From Sphingomonas azotifigens NBRC 15497 (GTDB lineage Bacteria; Pseudomonadota; Alphaproteobacteria; Sphingomonadales; Sphingomonadaceae): a DNA stretch of 64,000 nt. A program made the translations under genes and the position numbers. Numbering within the stretch: the stretch's first letter is position 1; the number at the start of each line of letters is the position of its first letter. Below, piece by piece: positions 15,067-23,553 of this stretch. The notes under the pieces were generated by a model. That model searched no databases. It was not told the DNA's origin and was given only the letters and a program-made list of their open reading frames with translations. The stretch covers positions 1 through 64,000 of the forward strand of contig NZ_BCTR01000012.1 of the NCBI RefSeq assembly GCF_002091475.1. Reading direction: 5' to 3'.

Positions 15067-15573
15067 ATGCGGTTCACGACGATCTCGGTGGCGGCGGCGC
15101 TGCTGGTGCTGACGGTTTCGAGCAGCCTTAGCGCGCAGCGGCCGGACAATCAGCTCGATCCCCGCTCGGTGGAGCTGGTGCGTCAGGCGCGCGGTGCCCA
15201 GGCGGCGGGCAATCTCGGCGGCGCCAATGATTTGCTGGAAACCGCGCTGGCGGTCGATCCGCGCAACCGCGAGGCGTTCGTGCTGATCGCGGATATCGCG
15301 CGGGCGCAGAACCTGCCCGGCAAGGCGATCCGCTTCTATGGCGAGGCGCTCAAGCTCGATCCCAACGACCTCGCCGCGCTGCGCGGCCAGGGTGAGGCGA
15401 TGGTCGCTAAAGGCGCGATGACGCGCGCCAAGGACAATCTCGCCAAGATCAAGACCATCTGCAAGGCAGGCTGTGCCGAGGCGACGACGCTCGCCGCGAC
15501 GATCGCCAAGGGCCCGCCGCCCACGCCGGTCGCTGCCAACGATGCGGCGACCAAGGATGTCGCCAAGCCCTGA
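15067..15573 (+). CDS. Exported TPR-repeat protein
   Basis: This 168-residue protein has a signal peptide (about 22 residues, ending SSSLSA) and two to three tetratricopeptide-like repeats, seen in the pattern DLLETALAVDPRNREA and GEALKLDPNDLAALRGQGEA. The C-terminus is Ala/Pro-rich and has two cysteines near KTICKAGCAE. ATG 15067 was preferred to ATG 15061 because GGAG at 15057-15060 lies six bases before it and abuts the other. It probably shares a transcript with the methyltransferase gene. No specific function can be assigned. Confidence 0.85.
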   Translation: MRFTTISVAAALLVLTVSSSLSAQRPDNQLDPRSVELVRQARGAQAAGNLGGANDLLETALAVDPRNREAFVLIADIARAQNLPGKAIRFYGEALKLDPNDLAALRGQGEAMVAKGAMTRAKDNLAKIKTICKAGCAEATTLAATIAKGPPPTPVAANDAATKDVAKP

Positions 15574-15580
15574 CCGGGTG

Positions 15581-16078
15581 TCAGGCGGGCGCGATCGCCG
15601 CTTCCAGCGCGCGCGCCCGGCTTTCCTGTGCGGCGACGATCGCGCTTGCGCGCTCCATCGCTGCTTGCAGCGCCGGATAATCGGCCTGGCCGGCCTGTGC
15701 CCGCTCGATGCGGAGTTGGTCGAGGTCGCCGAGCGTCATCGAACTGCGCGAACGCAGCCCATCGAGAACGCTGAGCGCCGTCTGGGCATCCAGCCAGGCG
15801 CTGCTGCCGGCGGCTAGACCGCGGGCACGCGCGACCTTGGCCTCGGCATCGCCGGCGGCACGCTGAAACTCCTGGTCGGTCGACTCGATCGTGGCGACCA
15901 GCGCCGCGATGCGCGCGTCGAGCGCGGCATCGGGTGTCGCCTGTGCGATCGGCCGCTCCGGCTCGGTGAAGTTCAGCCCCTCGTTCGCGCGCGGCAGCAG
16001 CGAAGGATAGCGCGTGCTGGTCTGGGCGCAGCCGGCGAGCAGCAGGGGGCCCGCGACGAAAAGGGGGAGCGATCGCAT
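15581..16078 (-). CDS. Predicted outer-membrane lipoprotein with coiled coil
   Basis: This 165-residue protein has a type II signal peptide with lipobox LLAGC near residue 17. The mature part is rich in Ala, Arg and Glu and predicted to form long helices or a coiled coil. I recognise no family. The start at 16078 follows from the signal peptide; the frame remains open far upstream through the tRNA gene, which is not coding. It converges on the TPR gene with a 7-base gap. Confidence 0.75.
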   Translation of the reverse strand: MRSLPLFVAGPLLLAGCAQTSTRYPSLLPRANEGLNFTEPERPIAQATPDAALDARIAALVATIESTDQEFQRAAGDAEAKVARARGLAAGSSAWLDAQTALSVLDGLRSRSSMTLGDLDQLRIERAQAGQADYPALQAAMERASAIVAAQESRARALEAAIAPA

Positions 16079-16118
16079 GGCCCCGCCATATGCGTGTGGA
16101 AAACTTGGCGCAACGGGC

Positions 16119-16146
16119 TTGCGCTGTCCGGATTCGATCGATAAAG
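16119..16146 (+). promoter_or_regulatory. Possible sigma-70-type promoter of the tRNA gene
   Basis: TTGCGC at 16119-16124 and ATAAAG at 16141-16146 are separated by 16 bases. They end 15 bases before the tRNA, as expected for a tRNA promoter. This is pattern matching only. Confidence 0.4.
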
Positions 16147-16161
16147 GCTCGCCTCCACCAC

Positions 16162-16238
16162 GCGCCCGTAGCTCAGCTGGATAGAGCATCAGACTACGAA
16201 TCTGAGGGTCGGACGTTCGAATCGTTCCGGGCGCGCCA
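16162..16238 (+). tRNA. tRNA-Arg (anticodon ACG)
   Basis: A complete cloverleaf can be folded. The acceptor stem is GCGCCCG with CGGGCGC, the D arm is GCTC-AGCTGGATA-GAGC, and the anticodon stem TCAGA/TCTGA carries loop CTACGAA with anticodon ACG. The T arm is GGACG-TTCGAAT-CGTTC, followed by discriminator G and an encoded CCA at 16236-16238. A34 would be edited to inosine to read CGU, CGC and CGA codons. A predicted terminator hairpin follows within 4 bases. Confidence 0.97.
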
Positions 16239-16241
16239 CTA

Positions 16242-16269
16242 CCCCCGCCAGAGCCCTGCTCGGCGGGGG
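16242..16269 (+). terminator. Intrinsic terminator after tRNA-Arg
   Basis: CCCCCGCC at 16242-16249 pairs perfectly with GGCGGGGG at 16262-16269 around a 12-base loop. A T-rich tail (TTCGTGTTT) follows. Confidence 0.75.
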
Positions 16270-16308
16270 TTCGTGTTTCTGGCGAGTGCGATGGACGAAG
16301 CGCTGCGA

Positions 16309-16521
16309 TCAGACGCCGGCGTCGAGGCTGTCGAGAATGCGGCCCCCCGCCATGAACACCGCGATCGGGCATACCGCGAACAGCAGCTTGCCGCCGATGC
16401 CGGGGTAGAGGCTCATATAGTGCAGGCCTCGCTCGACTGCGCCATTGGCCAGCCCGAAGATCACCAGAAAAGCCTCGAACTTTGACTTGATCACGAAGAG
16501 GCGGCCGATCCGATACAGCAT
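16309..16521 (-). CDS. Small two-helix membrane protein, unknown
   Basis: This 70-residue protein has two predicted membrane helices, around residues 15-30 and 43-60, separated by a short loop with ERGLHYMSLYPG. The N-terminus is basic (YRIGRLFVIKSKFE), suggesting an inside orientation. From memory, similar small proteins recur in sphingomonads, but I know no function. It lies alone between the tRNA terminator and the astB end. Confidence 0.7.
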   Translation of the reverse strand: MLYRIGRLFVIKSKFEAFLVIFGLANGAVERGLHYMSLYPGIGGKLLFAVCPIAVFMAGGRILDSLDAGV

Positions 16522-16586
16522 GGCCGAACCGCAGCAAGCGGCATGCCAGCCGCGGATTTCCGACGCTTTTCGGCGGGTGCTGGTGG

Positions 16587-17840
16587 TTAACTGTCAAGAA
16601 ATCCGACAAGATCGAGGGCTTCGAGCAACGCGGTGCGGGCGCGCTCGATGCCGGCAATCAGGTCCGGATCGGCGATCTGGGCGGGGTCGATGGCTTCGGG
16701 CCAATGCGCCTCGATTACCGCGGCGATCCGGCCGAGCTTGGCGTCATCTACCAGGAAGCGGGGATCGATGGTCGCCGGGTCGGCCACCACGCGCAGGCGC
16801 AGGCAGGCGGGGCCGCCGCCATTGGCCATCGATTCGCGAACGTCGACGACCTCGAGCCGGCGGATCGGGCCGTTGCCCGCGACGTGCGCGGTGAGCCAGC
16901 GCCACACGCTTTCGGTCGCGCGTGCCTCGCCCGGAAGGATCAGGCCGGTCTCGCCGCCCGGCAGCGTGACCAGCTGGGCGTTGAACAGATAGGATGCGAT
17001 CGCATCGGCCAGGCTGACCTGCGCCGCGGGCACCTCGACGATCTCGACCTCGGGCATCGCCGCCCGGAGCTGGTCGTAGAAGCGCGCCTTGTCCGCGAAG
17101 GCCTGTTCGTGCGCGAACAGCACGCGGCCGTTCGCTACCGCGACGACGTCGTTGTGGAAGGCGCCAGCAGCGATCGCCTCCTCCGATTGCTGGACGAACA
17201 AGGTCCGCTCGGGATCGAGCAGGTGGCGGCGGGCGATCGCGGCGCTGGCGTCGGGATGCTGCCGCGCCGGAAAAGGGCCACCGGCGATGCCATAGACGAA
17301 GACCTCCACGCCGGGCGCGTCGTGCGCCGTCGCGAGCCGCATATGGTTCGCCGCGCCCTCGTCGCCGAACGGGGCGGCGACCGGGCCGTGGACGGCGAAC
17401 GCCGGATCGGCGAAGGCCAGCCGCAGCTGCGCCAGCGTCTCCGGCCATTCATGGCTGCGGTGCGGCATCGTCACCAGGTTGGCGACGCTCAGATGGCAGC
17501 GGCCGTCGGCGGTATCCGGCGCCGGGGAGACGGTCGCGGCATTGGCCGCCCACATCGGCGAGGCGGACAGCGCCTGGGCTTGGCTGTGCGGAGGTGCATG
17601 CGGGTAGCCAAGGCCCAGTTGGGCGAGCCAGCGATGGTCGGGCCGGGCATGGGGCAGCAAGATGCCCTGGTGCAGCCCCAGCGCGAGGTTGGCGCGCATC
17701 TTGGCGATGCCCTGCAGCGCGGCCGCGCGCGGGTGCGAGACCGCGCCCCGGTTCCGGGTCGCGGCGAGATTGCCGGGGCTGAGACCGGCATAATTGTGGC
17801 TGGGGCCGACGATCCCGTCGAAGTTGATTTCCACCAGCAT
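16587..17840 (-). CDS. astB: N-succinylarginine dihydrolase
   Basis: AstB hydrolyses N2-succinylarginine to succinylornithine, CO2 and two ammonia, the second step of the arginine succinyltransferase (AST) pathway. The 417 residues begin with the family N-terminus (NFDGIVGPSHNYAGLSPGN). The C-terminal catalytic cysteine lies in NGGGPACLRLRV (about Cys346). The start codon shares one base with the astA stop (TGATG), so translation is coupled. A frame extension of five codons upstream is less likely. AstC and AstD are not in the window. Confidence 0.96.
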   Translation of the reverse strand: MLVEINFDGIVGPSHNYAGLSPGNLAATRNRGAVSHPRAAALQGIAKMRANLALGLHQGILLPHARPDHRWLAQLGLGYPHAPPHSQAQALSASPMWAANAATVSPAPDTADGRCHLSVANLVTMPHRSHEWPETLAQLRLAFADPAFAVHGPVAAPFGDEGAANHMRLATAHDAPGVEVFVYGIAGGPFPARQHPDASAAIARRHLLDPERTLFVQQSEEAIAAGAFHNDVVAVANGRVLFAHEQAFADKARFYDQLRAAMPEVEIVEVPAAQVSLADAIASYLFNAQLVTLPGGETGLILPGEARATESVWRWLTAHVAGNGPIRRLEVVDVRESMANGGGPACLRLRVVADPATIDPRFLVDDAKLGRIAAVIEAHWPEAIDPAQIADPDLIAGIERARTALLEALDLVGFLDS

Positions 17841-18856
17841 CAGCGGGCTACCCACAGAAGTTCATCGCCGACGGAAAGGCCCAGCGCCTCGGCGGAAACG
17901 GGGTCGAGCACGACGCCGCTTTCGCTCGGCAGCACCTGGGCGAGGGCCGATTGGAACGAAGACAGGTGGCCGGTCGCGACCAGCGCGGGTTCGCCGCCAC
18001 CGTCGATCGCCACGATCGGCGCGCGCTGCGCCTCGCGAACGGTCTTCACCTGGTCGGTACGCGCGGTCATGGTCGGGCCGCCATCGAATATGTCGATATA
18101 GCTTTCGAACGCAAACCCTTCATTTTCCAGCATTCGCATCGCCGCGCGACCCGAAGGATGGGGCAGGCCGATCACCGCGCGCGCGGTTTCGGAGAGCATC
18201 GCGGTATAGACCGGATGCTTGGGCATCAGGTCGGCGATGAACTGGTTGCCATGGGTCGCGTTGAATTCGTCGGCCTGCTGGAAGTTCATGCCGAAGAACC
18301 GCCCGGCGACGCCGTCCCAGAAAGGCGATCCGCCGGCCTCGTCGATCACGCCCCGCAGTTCGGCGAGGATCCGGTCGGCGAAGCGCGCGCGGTGCTGGGC
18401 GATGAACAGATAGCGGCTGCGGGCGAGCAGTAGACCCAGCCCGCCGGCGCGCTCGCCCGGGTGGAGGAACAGCCCGCCGACTTCACTGCAGCCCTCAAGA
18501 TCGTTGACCAAGCTCAGGATCTCGGCGCGAAACGTGCGCTTCAGCTCCTGGCTGTGCTTGGTCACGGTGCCGATGCGATAGCTGTAAAAGGGCCATTTTT
18601 CGCCGACGCGGGTGAAGATCTGGCAGGTGCCGCGCACCTCGCCGGTCGTGACATTCTCGAGGATCAGGACGAAGAGATCGTCGCCCGGCTCGGCGTCGTC
18701 GCCCCGCGCGAACGCGCTGTGGCTACGCTCCAGCTTGGCGCGCAGGGCCGGCTTGTCCGGCGGCAAATTGGTGAAACCTCCGCCGGTTAGCTTGGCCATC
18801 TCGTACAGATGCTGAAGATCTTCGTCGCGCGCGGCGCGGATGCGGAAGCTGCTCAT
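17840..18856 (-). CDS. astA: Arginine N-succinyltransferase
   Basis: AstA transfers succinyl from succinyl-CoA to the alpha-amino group of arginine, the first AST step. The 338 residues match the family, with a GNAT-like fold. Recognisable segments are RAARDEDLQHLYEMAKLTG near the N-terminus, GLFLHPGERAGGLGLLLAR in the middle and the segment GRFFGMNFQQADEFN. Its ATG overlaps the stop of the upstream M20 hydrolase (ATGA), and its stop overlaps the astB start. The three genes therefore form a tightly coupled operon. Confidence 0.96.
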   Translation of the reverse strand: MSSFRIRAARDEDLQHLYEMAKLTGGGFTNLPPDKPALRAKLERSHSAFARGDDAEPGDDLFVLILENVTTGEVRGTCQIFTRVGEKWPFYSYRIGTVTKHSQELKRTFRAEILSLVNDLEGCSEVGGLFLHPGERAGGLGLLLARSRYLFIAQHRARFADRILAELRGVIDEAGGSPFWDGVAGRFFGMNFQQADEFNATHGNQFIADLMPKHPVYTAMLSETARAVIGLPHPSGRAAMRMLENEGFAFESYIDIFDGGPTMTARTDQVKTVREAQRAPIVAIDGGGEPALVATGHLSSFQSALAQVLPSESGVVLDPVSAEALGLSVGDELLWVAR

Positions 18857-20061
18857 GGCCGGCCCTGTTCGGCGAGGCGGAGGATGGTGAGAACCGAGAG
18901 CGCCGCGCGCTCGGGCAGGCTTTCCGGGATCAGAAATTCCTCCTTCGAGTGAATGGCACCGCCGCGTGCGCCCATCGTGTCGACTACGGGCACGCCGCAG
19001 GCGGCGATGTTGTTGCCGTCGCACACCCCGCCGGTGGCCTTCCACGCGACCGGGATGCCGAGATCGGCACCGGCGCCGCGGACCAGTTCGAACAACCGCG
19101 CCGCGGCCGGGTCGATCGGCTTGGGGGGACGGTTGAAGCCGCCATGGAGCGCGATCCGCACCTCATGCTCGGCGGCAACCCGGGCGATGGCTGCGTCGAG
19201 CGCTGCCTGCGCCTGCGCGATGGTCGCCGGGTCGCTGGGCCGGACATTGACCCGCAGGACGGCGAGGTCCGGCACGACATTGTTCGGCCCGCCGCCATCG
19301 ATCCGCGCGGGATTGACCGCAAGGCCCGGCGCGCGCGCGTCGGCGAGCAGCACCGCCAGTCGGGCGGCGGCGACCAGCGCGTTGCGCCCGTCGTCCGGAT
19401 TGCGGCCGGCATGCGCGCTGCGGCCATGGACGACGAGCGAGAAATTGCCGGTGCCGCCGCGCGCGCCGGCCAGCGTGCCGTCGGGCAGCGCCGGCTCATA
19501 GGTGAGTGCCGCCGCCTTGCCCTGCGCGGCGCGGGTGATCAGCGCGCGCGAGGAGAGCGAGCCGGTTTCCTCATCGGCGTTGATGAGCACGGTATAGCCG
19601 AGCCGCGACGCGGCCGGGCTCGCCTCCACTGCCTCCAGCGCGGCGAGCAGCAGCGCCAGGCCGCCCTTCATGTCGGCGGCGCCGGGCGCGTTGAGGCTGC
19701 CGTCCGCGTTCCAGCCTGCCTGCTGGAACGGGTGATCGGCGCCGAATACCGTGTCCATATGGCCGGTGAACAGCAGCTGCACCGGCGCCTCCTGCCGCAC
19801 CGTCAGCAGCAGGTGCCGGCCATGCGCCAGCGGTTCGACGCCGCCGGCGGCGGTGACGGTGTCCACCGGCTCGGGATCGATCAGGTGGAGGGCGCCGGGG
19901 AGGACTGCATAGGCATCCGCCAACGCGTCGGCCATCGCCGCCAAGCCTGCGAGGTTGCGGGTGCCGCTGTTGATCGCCGTCCAGGCGAGGATCCTCTCCA
20001 GCATCGGCGCGGCCTGCGCGCGCTCGATCGCCGTCCGTTCGATCGCGGATAGCTCGTTCAT
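18853..20061 (-). CDS. M20-family hydrolase (carboxypeptidase G2-like) in the ast operon
   Basis: This 402-residue zinc-dependent M20 peptidase/deacylase has no signal peptide. Visible motifs are the metal site HMDTVFG (near 100), the bridging aspartate in APGAADMKGG, the catalytic glutamates in NADEETGS, and the dimerisation domain around SLVVHGRSAHAGRNPDDGRNA. The family hydrolyses N-acyl amino acids or peptides; carboxypeptidase G2 relatives act on N-acyl-glutamate. It is the first gene of a coupled operon with astA and astB. I infer that it could hydrolyse N-succinylglutamate, the job of AstE (an M14 enzyme) in gammaproteobacteria. The substrate is not proven. Confidence 0.88.
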   Translation of the reverse strand: MNELSAIERTAIERAQAAPMLERILAWTAINSGTRNLAGLAAMADALADAYAVLPGALHLIDPEPVDTVTAAGGVEPLAHGRHLLLTVRQEAPVQLLFTGHMDTVFGADHPFQQAGWNADGSLNAPGAADMKGGLALLLAALEAVEASPAASRLGYTVLINADEETGSLSSRALITRAAQGKAAALTYEPALPDGTLAGARGGTGNFSLVVHGRSAHAGRNPDDGRNALVAAARLAVLLADARAPGLAVNPARIDGGGPNNVVPDLAVLRVNVRPSDPATIAQAQAALDAAIARVAAEHEVRIALHGGFNRPPKPIDPAAARLFELVRGAGADLGIPVAWKATGGVCDGNNIAACGVPVVDTMGARGGAIHSKEEFLIPESLPERAALSVLTILRLAEQGRP

Positions 20062-20117
20062 GCGGCTTTGGTAGCCCGGAAGCGGGGCGGTTGAACACCC
20101 CCGAGCCCGCTTGCCGG

Positions 20118-21005
20118 TCAGAAATCGACGACGAGCGCCGCGCGGCTGGTGGTGTCGGTGGTCAGGCGGCCGAGCGGCGGTGCGCTTTCATATTGCACCG
20201 TGTAGCTGAACTGCGCGGAAAGCGGCCCGATCAGCTTGGCGAGCAACGCCGACTTGGTCGCGACGGTGCTGTTGTCCTTTTCGACATAGGCCGAGGCCTG
20301 CTGGGTGACCGACATGCCCCGCGACAGCTTCCAGGCGAAATCGAGCGAACCGCGCGCGGCGATGTTGTTCTCGGTCGGTGCGCCGATGAAGCGCGTGTAG
20401 CGATAGGCGGGGCCCAGCTCGACATCGAGCTTCACCGCCGAGTTCTTGATCGCGCTGTAGCCGGCACCGGCCGACAGCGAGACACGGTCGCCAAAACCGG
20501 AGAAGCGGTCGCTTTCATATTGCGCGGCACCGTACATATAGGCGCGACTGTCGAACTTCCAGTTCGGCTCATAGGCGGCGAGGTAACGCTCGCGCGTGGT
20601 GACGCCGAGGCTCTCCTGATAATCGGCCTGGACGCGGACCTTGTGGCGCCACTCGATGCCTTCGCGCTTCACCTCGGCGGCGGCGGTGACGCCGATATTC
20701 TCCGAATTGCCGGTCTGCACATAGCCGCCAAGCTCGACATGCCCCTTGACCAGCTGGAGGAACCGCGCCTCGCGCAGCGCCTGCTGGGCCACCTCGCGCC
20801 GCTTGGACCGCCAGTCGCCGGCGAGCCGCGCGACGACGGGCGCGCTGGCCGGGTCGGCGGTCTTGGCATATTTAACGATCACCGCGACATCGGCCTCGTT
20901 GCCCGAACTCATCGCTGCATCGAGCATGGCCTTGATCGTCGGCGGGATCGGCGGATCCTCGCTGTTCGCAAGCAACAGGGGCAGGGCGAGGAGCAGGGCG
21001 CGCAT
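20118..21005 (-). CDS. DUF481 (YdiY-like) outer-membrane beta-barrel protein
   Basis: This 295-residue protein has a signal peptide of about 13-16 residues and a helical N-terminal segment to about residue 85. A C-terminal region of alternating amphipathic strands ends in phenylalanine (RAALVVDF), typical of outer-membrane barrels. The strand pattern matches DUF481. The function of the family is not known. It is monocistronic as far as can be seen, and lies downstream of the ast operon in the same direction. Confidence 0.82.
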   Translation of the reverse strand: MRALLLALPLLLANSEDPPIPPTIKAMLDAAMSSGNEADVAVIVKYAKTADPASAPVVARLAGDWRSKRREVAQQALREARFLQLVKGHVELGGYVQTGNSENIGVTAAAEVKREGIEWRHKVRVQADYQESLGVTTRERYLAAYEPNWKFDSRAYMYGAAQYESDRFSGFGDRVSLSAGAGYSAIKNSAVKLDVELGPAYRYTRFIGAPTENNIAARGSLDFAWKLSRGMSVTQQASAYVEKDNSTVATKSALLAKLIGPLSAQFSYTVQYESAPPLGRLTTDTTSRAALVVDF

Positions 21006-21150
21006 GGTGCCCCTGTCCTAGCCATAGTTTCGGGGCGCAAAAAGGGCAGGTTATCGCATCTGCACAACGCGCGGCCTCAAGCTGCGGCCGGGCGGACAGG
21101 TTGCGACGGGCTTTCCCCGGGCCGACAAAGGCTTTGGAGGTCTATGTGGC

Positions 21151-21867
21151 ATGATCAGGAACGCCGTCGTCTTTGGCGCCTCGGGAGGTATCGGCGGTGC
21201 GCTGGTGGCGCAGCTCGCGGCCGATCCGTCGGTTGCGACGATCCATGCCGTCAGTCGTCGGACGGTGGATCATGCGTCCAGTAAAATCAAATCGTTGACG
21301 TTTGATCTTGCGGATGAATCGAGCATCGTCTTGGTCGCGCGATCGGTGGGCGACGCGGTGGATATGGTGTTCGTGGCGACCGGCATGCTGCATCGCGACA
21401 CCGGTCCTGCGCCGGAAAAGGCGGCCCGGTCGATCGACCCTGTGGCGATGGCCGAGCTGTTGGCCGTCAATACGATCGGGCCGGCGCTGATCGCCAAGCA
21501 TTTTCTGCCGCTGCTGCCGCGCGATCGGCGGTCGGTGTTCGCGGCGCTGTCGGCGCGGGTGGGATCGATCGCGGACAATCGGCTGGGCGGCTGGCACAGC
21601 TATCGTGCCTCCAAGGCGGCGCTCAACATGCTGATGGTGAACTTCGCCGTCGAGCTGCGCCGCACCCATCCGCAGGCGATCGTCGCCGCGCTCCATCCCG
21701 GCACCGTCGACACCGCGCTTTCGGCGCCGTTCCAGCGCAGCGTGCCGCCGGAAAAGCTTTTTACGTCAACGCAGAGCGCAGGTTATCTGCTGCGCGTTCT
21801 CGCGCAACTGACCCCTGAAGACTCCGGCGGGCTGTTCGCCTGGGACGGCACCCGCATCCCCTATTGA
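21151..21867 (+). CDS. Short-chain dehydrogenase/reductase (C-factor-like)
   Basis: This 238-residue SDR has the cofactor motif GASGGIGG at residues 9-16 and the catalytic YRASK (Tyr near 151). The active-site serine lies in ALSARVGSI. The C-terminus resembles C-factor/CsgA-type SDRs (HPGTVDTALSAPFQ). The substrate is unknown. A TTTGGAGG sequence lies about 10 bases before the ATG. Its stop overlaps the convergent ABC1 kinase gene by 7 bases. It stands at the edge of the photolyase-folE-LOV cluster. Confidence 0.9.
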   Translation: MIRNAVVFGASGGIGGALVAQLAADPSVATIHAVSRRTVDHASSKIKSLTFDLADESSIVLVARSVGDAVDMVFVATGMLHRDTGPAPEKAARSIDPVAMAELLAVNTIGPALIAKHFLPLLPRDRRSVFAALSARVGSIADNRLGGWHSYRASKAALNMLMVNFAVELRRTHPQAIVAALHPGTVDTALSAPFQRSVPPEKLFTSTQSAGYLLRVLAQLTPEDSGGLFAWDGTRIPY

Positions 21868-23192
21868 GCGAGCCGCGCCTCGACCAAACTCTGCAGTGCC
21901 ACCCGCGCCTTCAATCGCGCGGCGAGCAGTGCCATGCCGCTGATCTTGCGCTGGACGAACAGCGTGTCGGCAGGTGGCACGTGCCAGACGGCGCGATCCT
22001 CCACCATCTGCATGCCTTCGCCGCGCACGGCCTGGAGGAAGCTGCGATCGCCGAAGTCGAAATCGTCGGCGCGATCGGTCTGGTCGAGGATCAGGCCGAT
22101 CATCCGGTCGATCACCGCCGGATGGCGGTCGAGCGCGGCATGGCTGAAGAAGCCGAGGTCGAGCGCCGCCGCGCGGACGGCGCCGCGATCGCTGCTGAGA
22201 CCTGCCTGAAGCAGGTTCTTGTATCCCGTTGTTATAGCGTCTGAAATAGGCATGGCGGCGCCGAAATCTAGCAGCACCAGCCTGCCGGTTTCCGGCTGAT
22301 AGCGGTAGTTGGCGAAATTGGGATCGGTCTGGATGAAGGCGAAGGCGAACAGCTCCTGCAGCACCAGGTCGATCAGCGCGGTGGTGACGCGGTTGCGCTC
22401 GCCCTGGTCCGCCGCCTCCAGCGTTTCGATCGGCTTGGCGGCGATATAGTCCATCGCCAGCACGTTCACGCTCGAGAGTTCCGGCACCGGCCGCGGCACC
22501 AGATAGCGGTCGTCGCCGGCAAGGTGGTCAGCGTAACGCGTCATCATCGCAGCTTCGCGGCCATAATCGGCTTCGTCGTGCAGCTGGCGCTTGGCCTCGC
22601 CGAGCAGCGGCGCGATGTCGAGGCCCTTGGGAAGCAGCCCGGAAAGACGCAGCAGCGTCGCGACATTGTCGACATCGGCGTCGATGCTTTCGCGTACCCC
22701 GGGATACTGGACCTTGATCGCCAGCATCCGACCATCGGGCAACCGCGCGCGGTGGACCTGGCCGATCGAGGCAGCGGCCATCGGATGCGCCTCGAACAGT
22801 GCGAAGCGGCGGCGCCAGTCCGGGCCCCATTCCTTCGCGAGCACGTGCTGGAGCTGGGCGGGCGGCATGTGGTGGGCGCGGTCGCGCAGCCGGGCGAGGA
22901 TCTGGGTGAGCTCGTCGGGCAGCACGTCGCCGGCGTCGAGCGAGATCATCTGCCCCAGCTTCATCGCCGCGCCCCGCAGCTGGGCGAGCTGTTCGGTGGC
23001 GCGGGCGACATTGCCGGGGGTGAGGACGAGGTCGCGCAGCTGCGGGCGCTCGCCGGCGACGAGGCGCTTGGCGCCTTCTGCCAGCACGTTGCCGGCCACC
23101 CCGCCGGCAAGGCGCCCCATCACGCCGAAGCGCGCGAGCCGCCCCTTTGGCACTGCCCGCGAACGGCCGTCATATGCTCGATCATCCGCCAT
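21861..23192 (-). CDS. COQ8-like ABC1 atypical kinase/ATPase
   Basis: This 443-residue member of the UbiB/COQ8 family shows the KxGQ motif (AMKLGQMISLD), the alanine-rich nucleotide loop (AAASIGQVHRA), the catalytic-loop variant QTDPNFANY and the metal motif LLDFGA. QTDPN-x-x-N is the form I associate with mitochondrial COQ8/ADCK3, while UbiB proper has HxDPHPGN. No C-terminal membrane helices, usual in UbiB, are seen. Family members support ubiquinone synthesis, probably as ATPases. It is downstream of the DUF393 gene with an 11-base overlap, so it belongs to the photolyase operon. Confidence 0.88.
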   Translation of the reverse strand: MADDRAYDGRSRAVPKGRLARFGVMGRLAGGVAGNVLAEGAKRLVAGERPQLRDLVLTPGNVARATEQLAQLRGAAMKLGQMISLDAGDVLPDELTQILARLRDRAHHMPPAQLQHVLAKEWGPDWRRRFALFEAHPMAAASIGQVHRARLPDGRMLAIKVQYPGVRESIDADVDNVATLLRLSGLLPKGLDIAPLLGEAKRQLHDEADYGREAAMMTRYADHLAGDDRYLVPRPVPELSSVNVLAMDYIAAKPIETLEAADQGERNRVTTALIDLVLQELFAFAFIQTDPNFANYRYQPETGRLVLLDFGAAMPISDAITTGYKNLLQAGLSSDRGAVRAAALDLGFFSHAALDRHPAVIDRMIGLILDQTDRADDFDFGDRSFLQAVRGEGMQMVEDRAVWHVPPADTLFVQRKISGMALLAARLKARVALQSLVEARLAQ

Positions 23193-23553
23193 GGCGTTCC
23201 CTTTCGCGCATCCAGCGCTGGAGTATGGGCCGAACGCGCAGAAAGGCGCGATAGAGCCGTTCGAGTGCCCAGGTCATCCCCGGCAGCAAGGCCAGCAGCC
23301 CCAGCGGGCGGAGCAGCGGGATCGCCCGCCACATCGCCGCGAAGGCCGCCGCGCCGCTGTAGAAGCGCCCGCGCGCATCGCTGACATGGAAGCGGGCGAG
23401 CAGGTCGCCGCGGTCGAGCGGGCAGGTGGTCGCGCCATCGCTGACGTCGACGAAGCGGAGATTGCCGCGCCGGTCCAGCCGCCGCATCAGCGCGATCTCG
23501 CGGGTGCATAACGGGCAGCCGCCATCGTACCAGACGGTGAGCGCTTCAGCCAT
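23182..23553 (-). CDS. DUF393 thioredoxin-fold protein
   Basis: This 123-residue protein has the DUF393 signature YDGGCPLCTREI with a CxxC (Cys13 and Cys16 by this start), suggesting a thiol-disulfide function. A hydrophobic segment lies in the C-terminal half (RPLGLLALLPGM). ATG 23553 gives the family N-terminus and overlaps the photolyase stop by 8 bases; its own stop overlaps the ABC1 kinase start. The redox partner is unknown. Confidence 0.87.
   Translation of the reverse strand: MAEALTVWYDGGCPLCTREIALMRRLDRRGNLRFVDVSDGATTCPLDRGDLLARFHVSDARGRFYSGAAAFAAMWRAIPLLRPLGLLALLPGMTWALERLYRAFLRVRPILQRWMRERERHGG

Noticed and set aside
16090..16485. A plus-strand frame with a PVAQLDRASDYESEG segment
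   Set aside because: This is the well-known false translation of a tRNA gene; it covers tRNA-Arg and its terminator.
16162..16600. Integration site at tRNA-Arg
   Set aside because: No integrase, direct repeat of the tRNA 3' end or foreign-looking gene block follows; the genes downstream are ordinary chromosomal ones.
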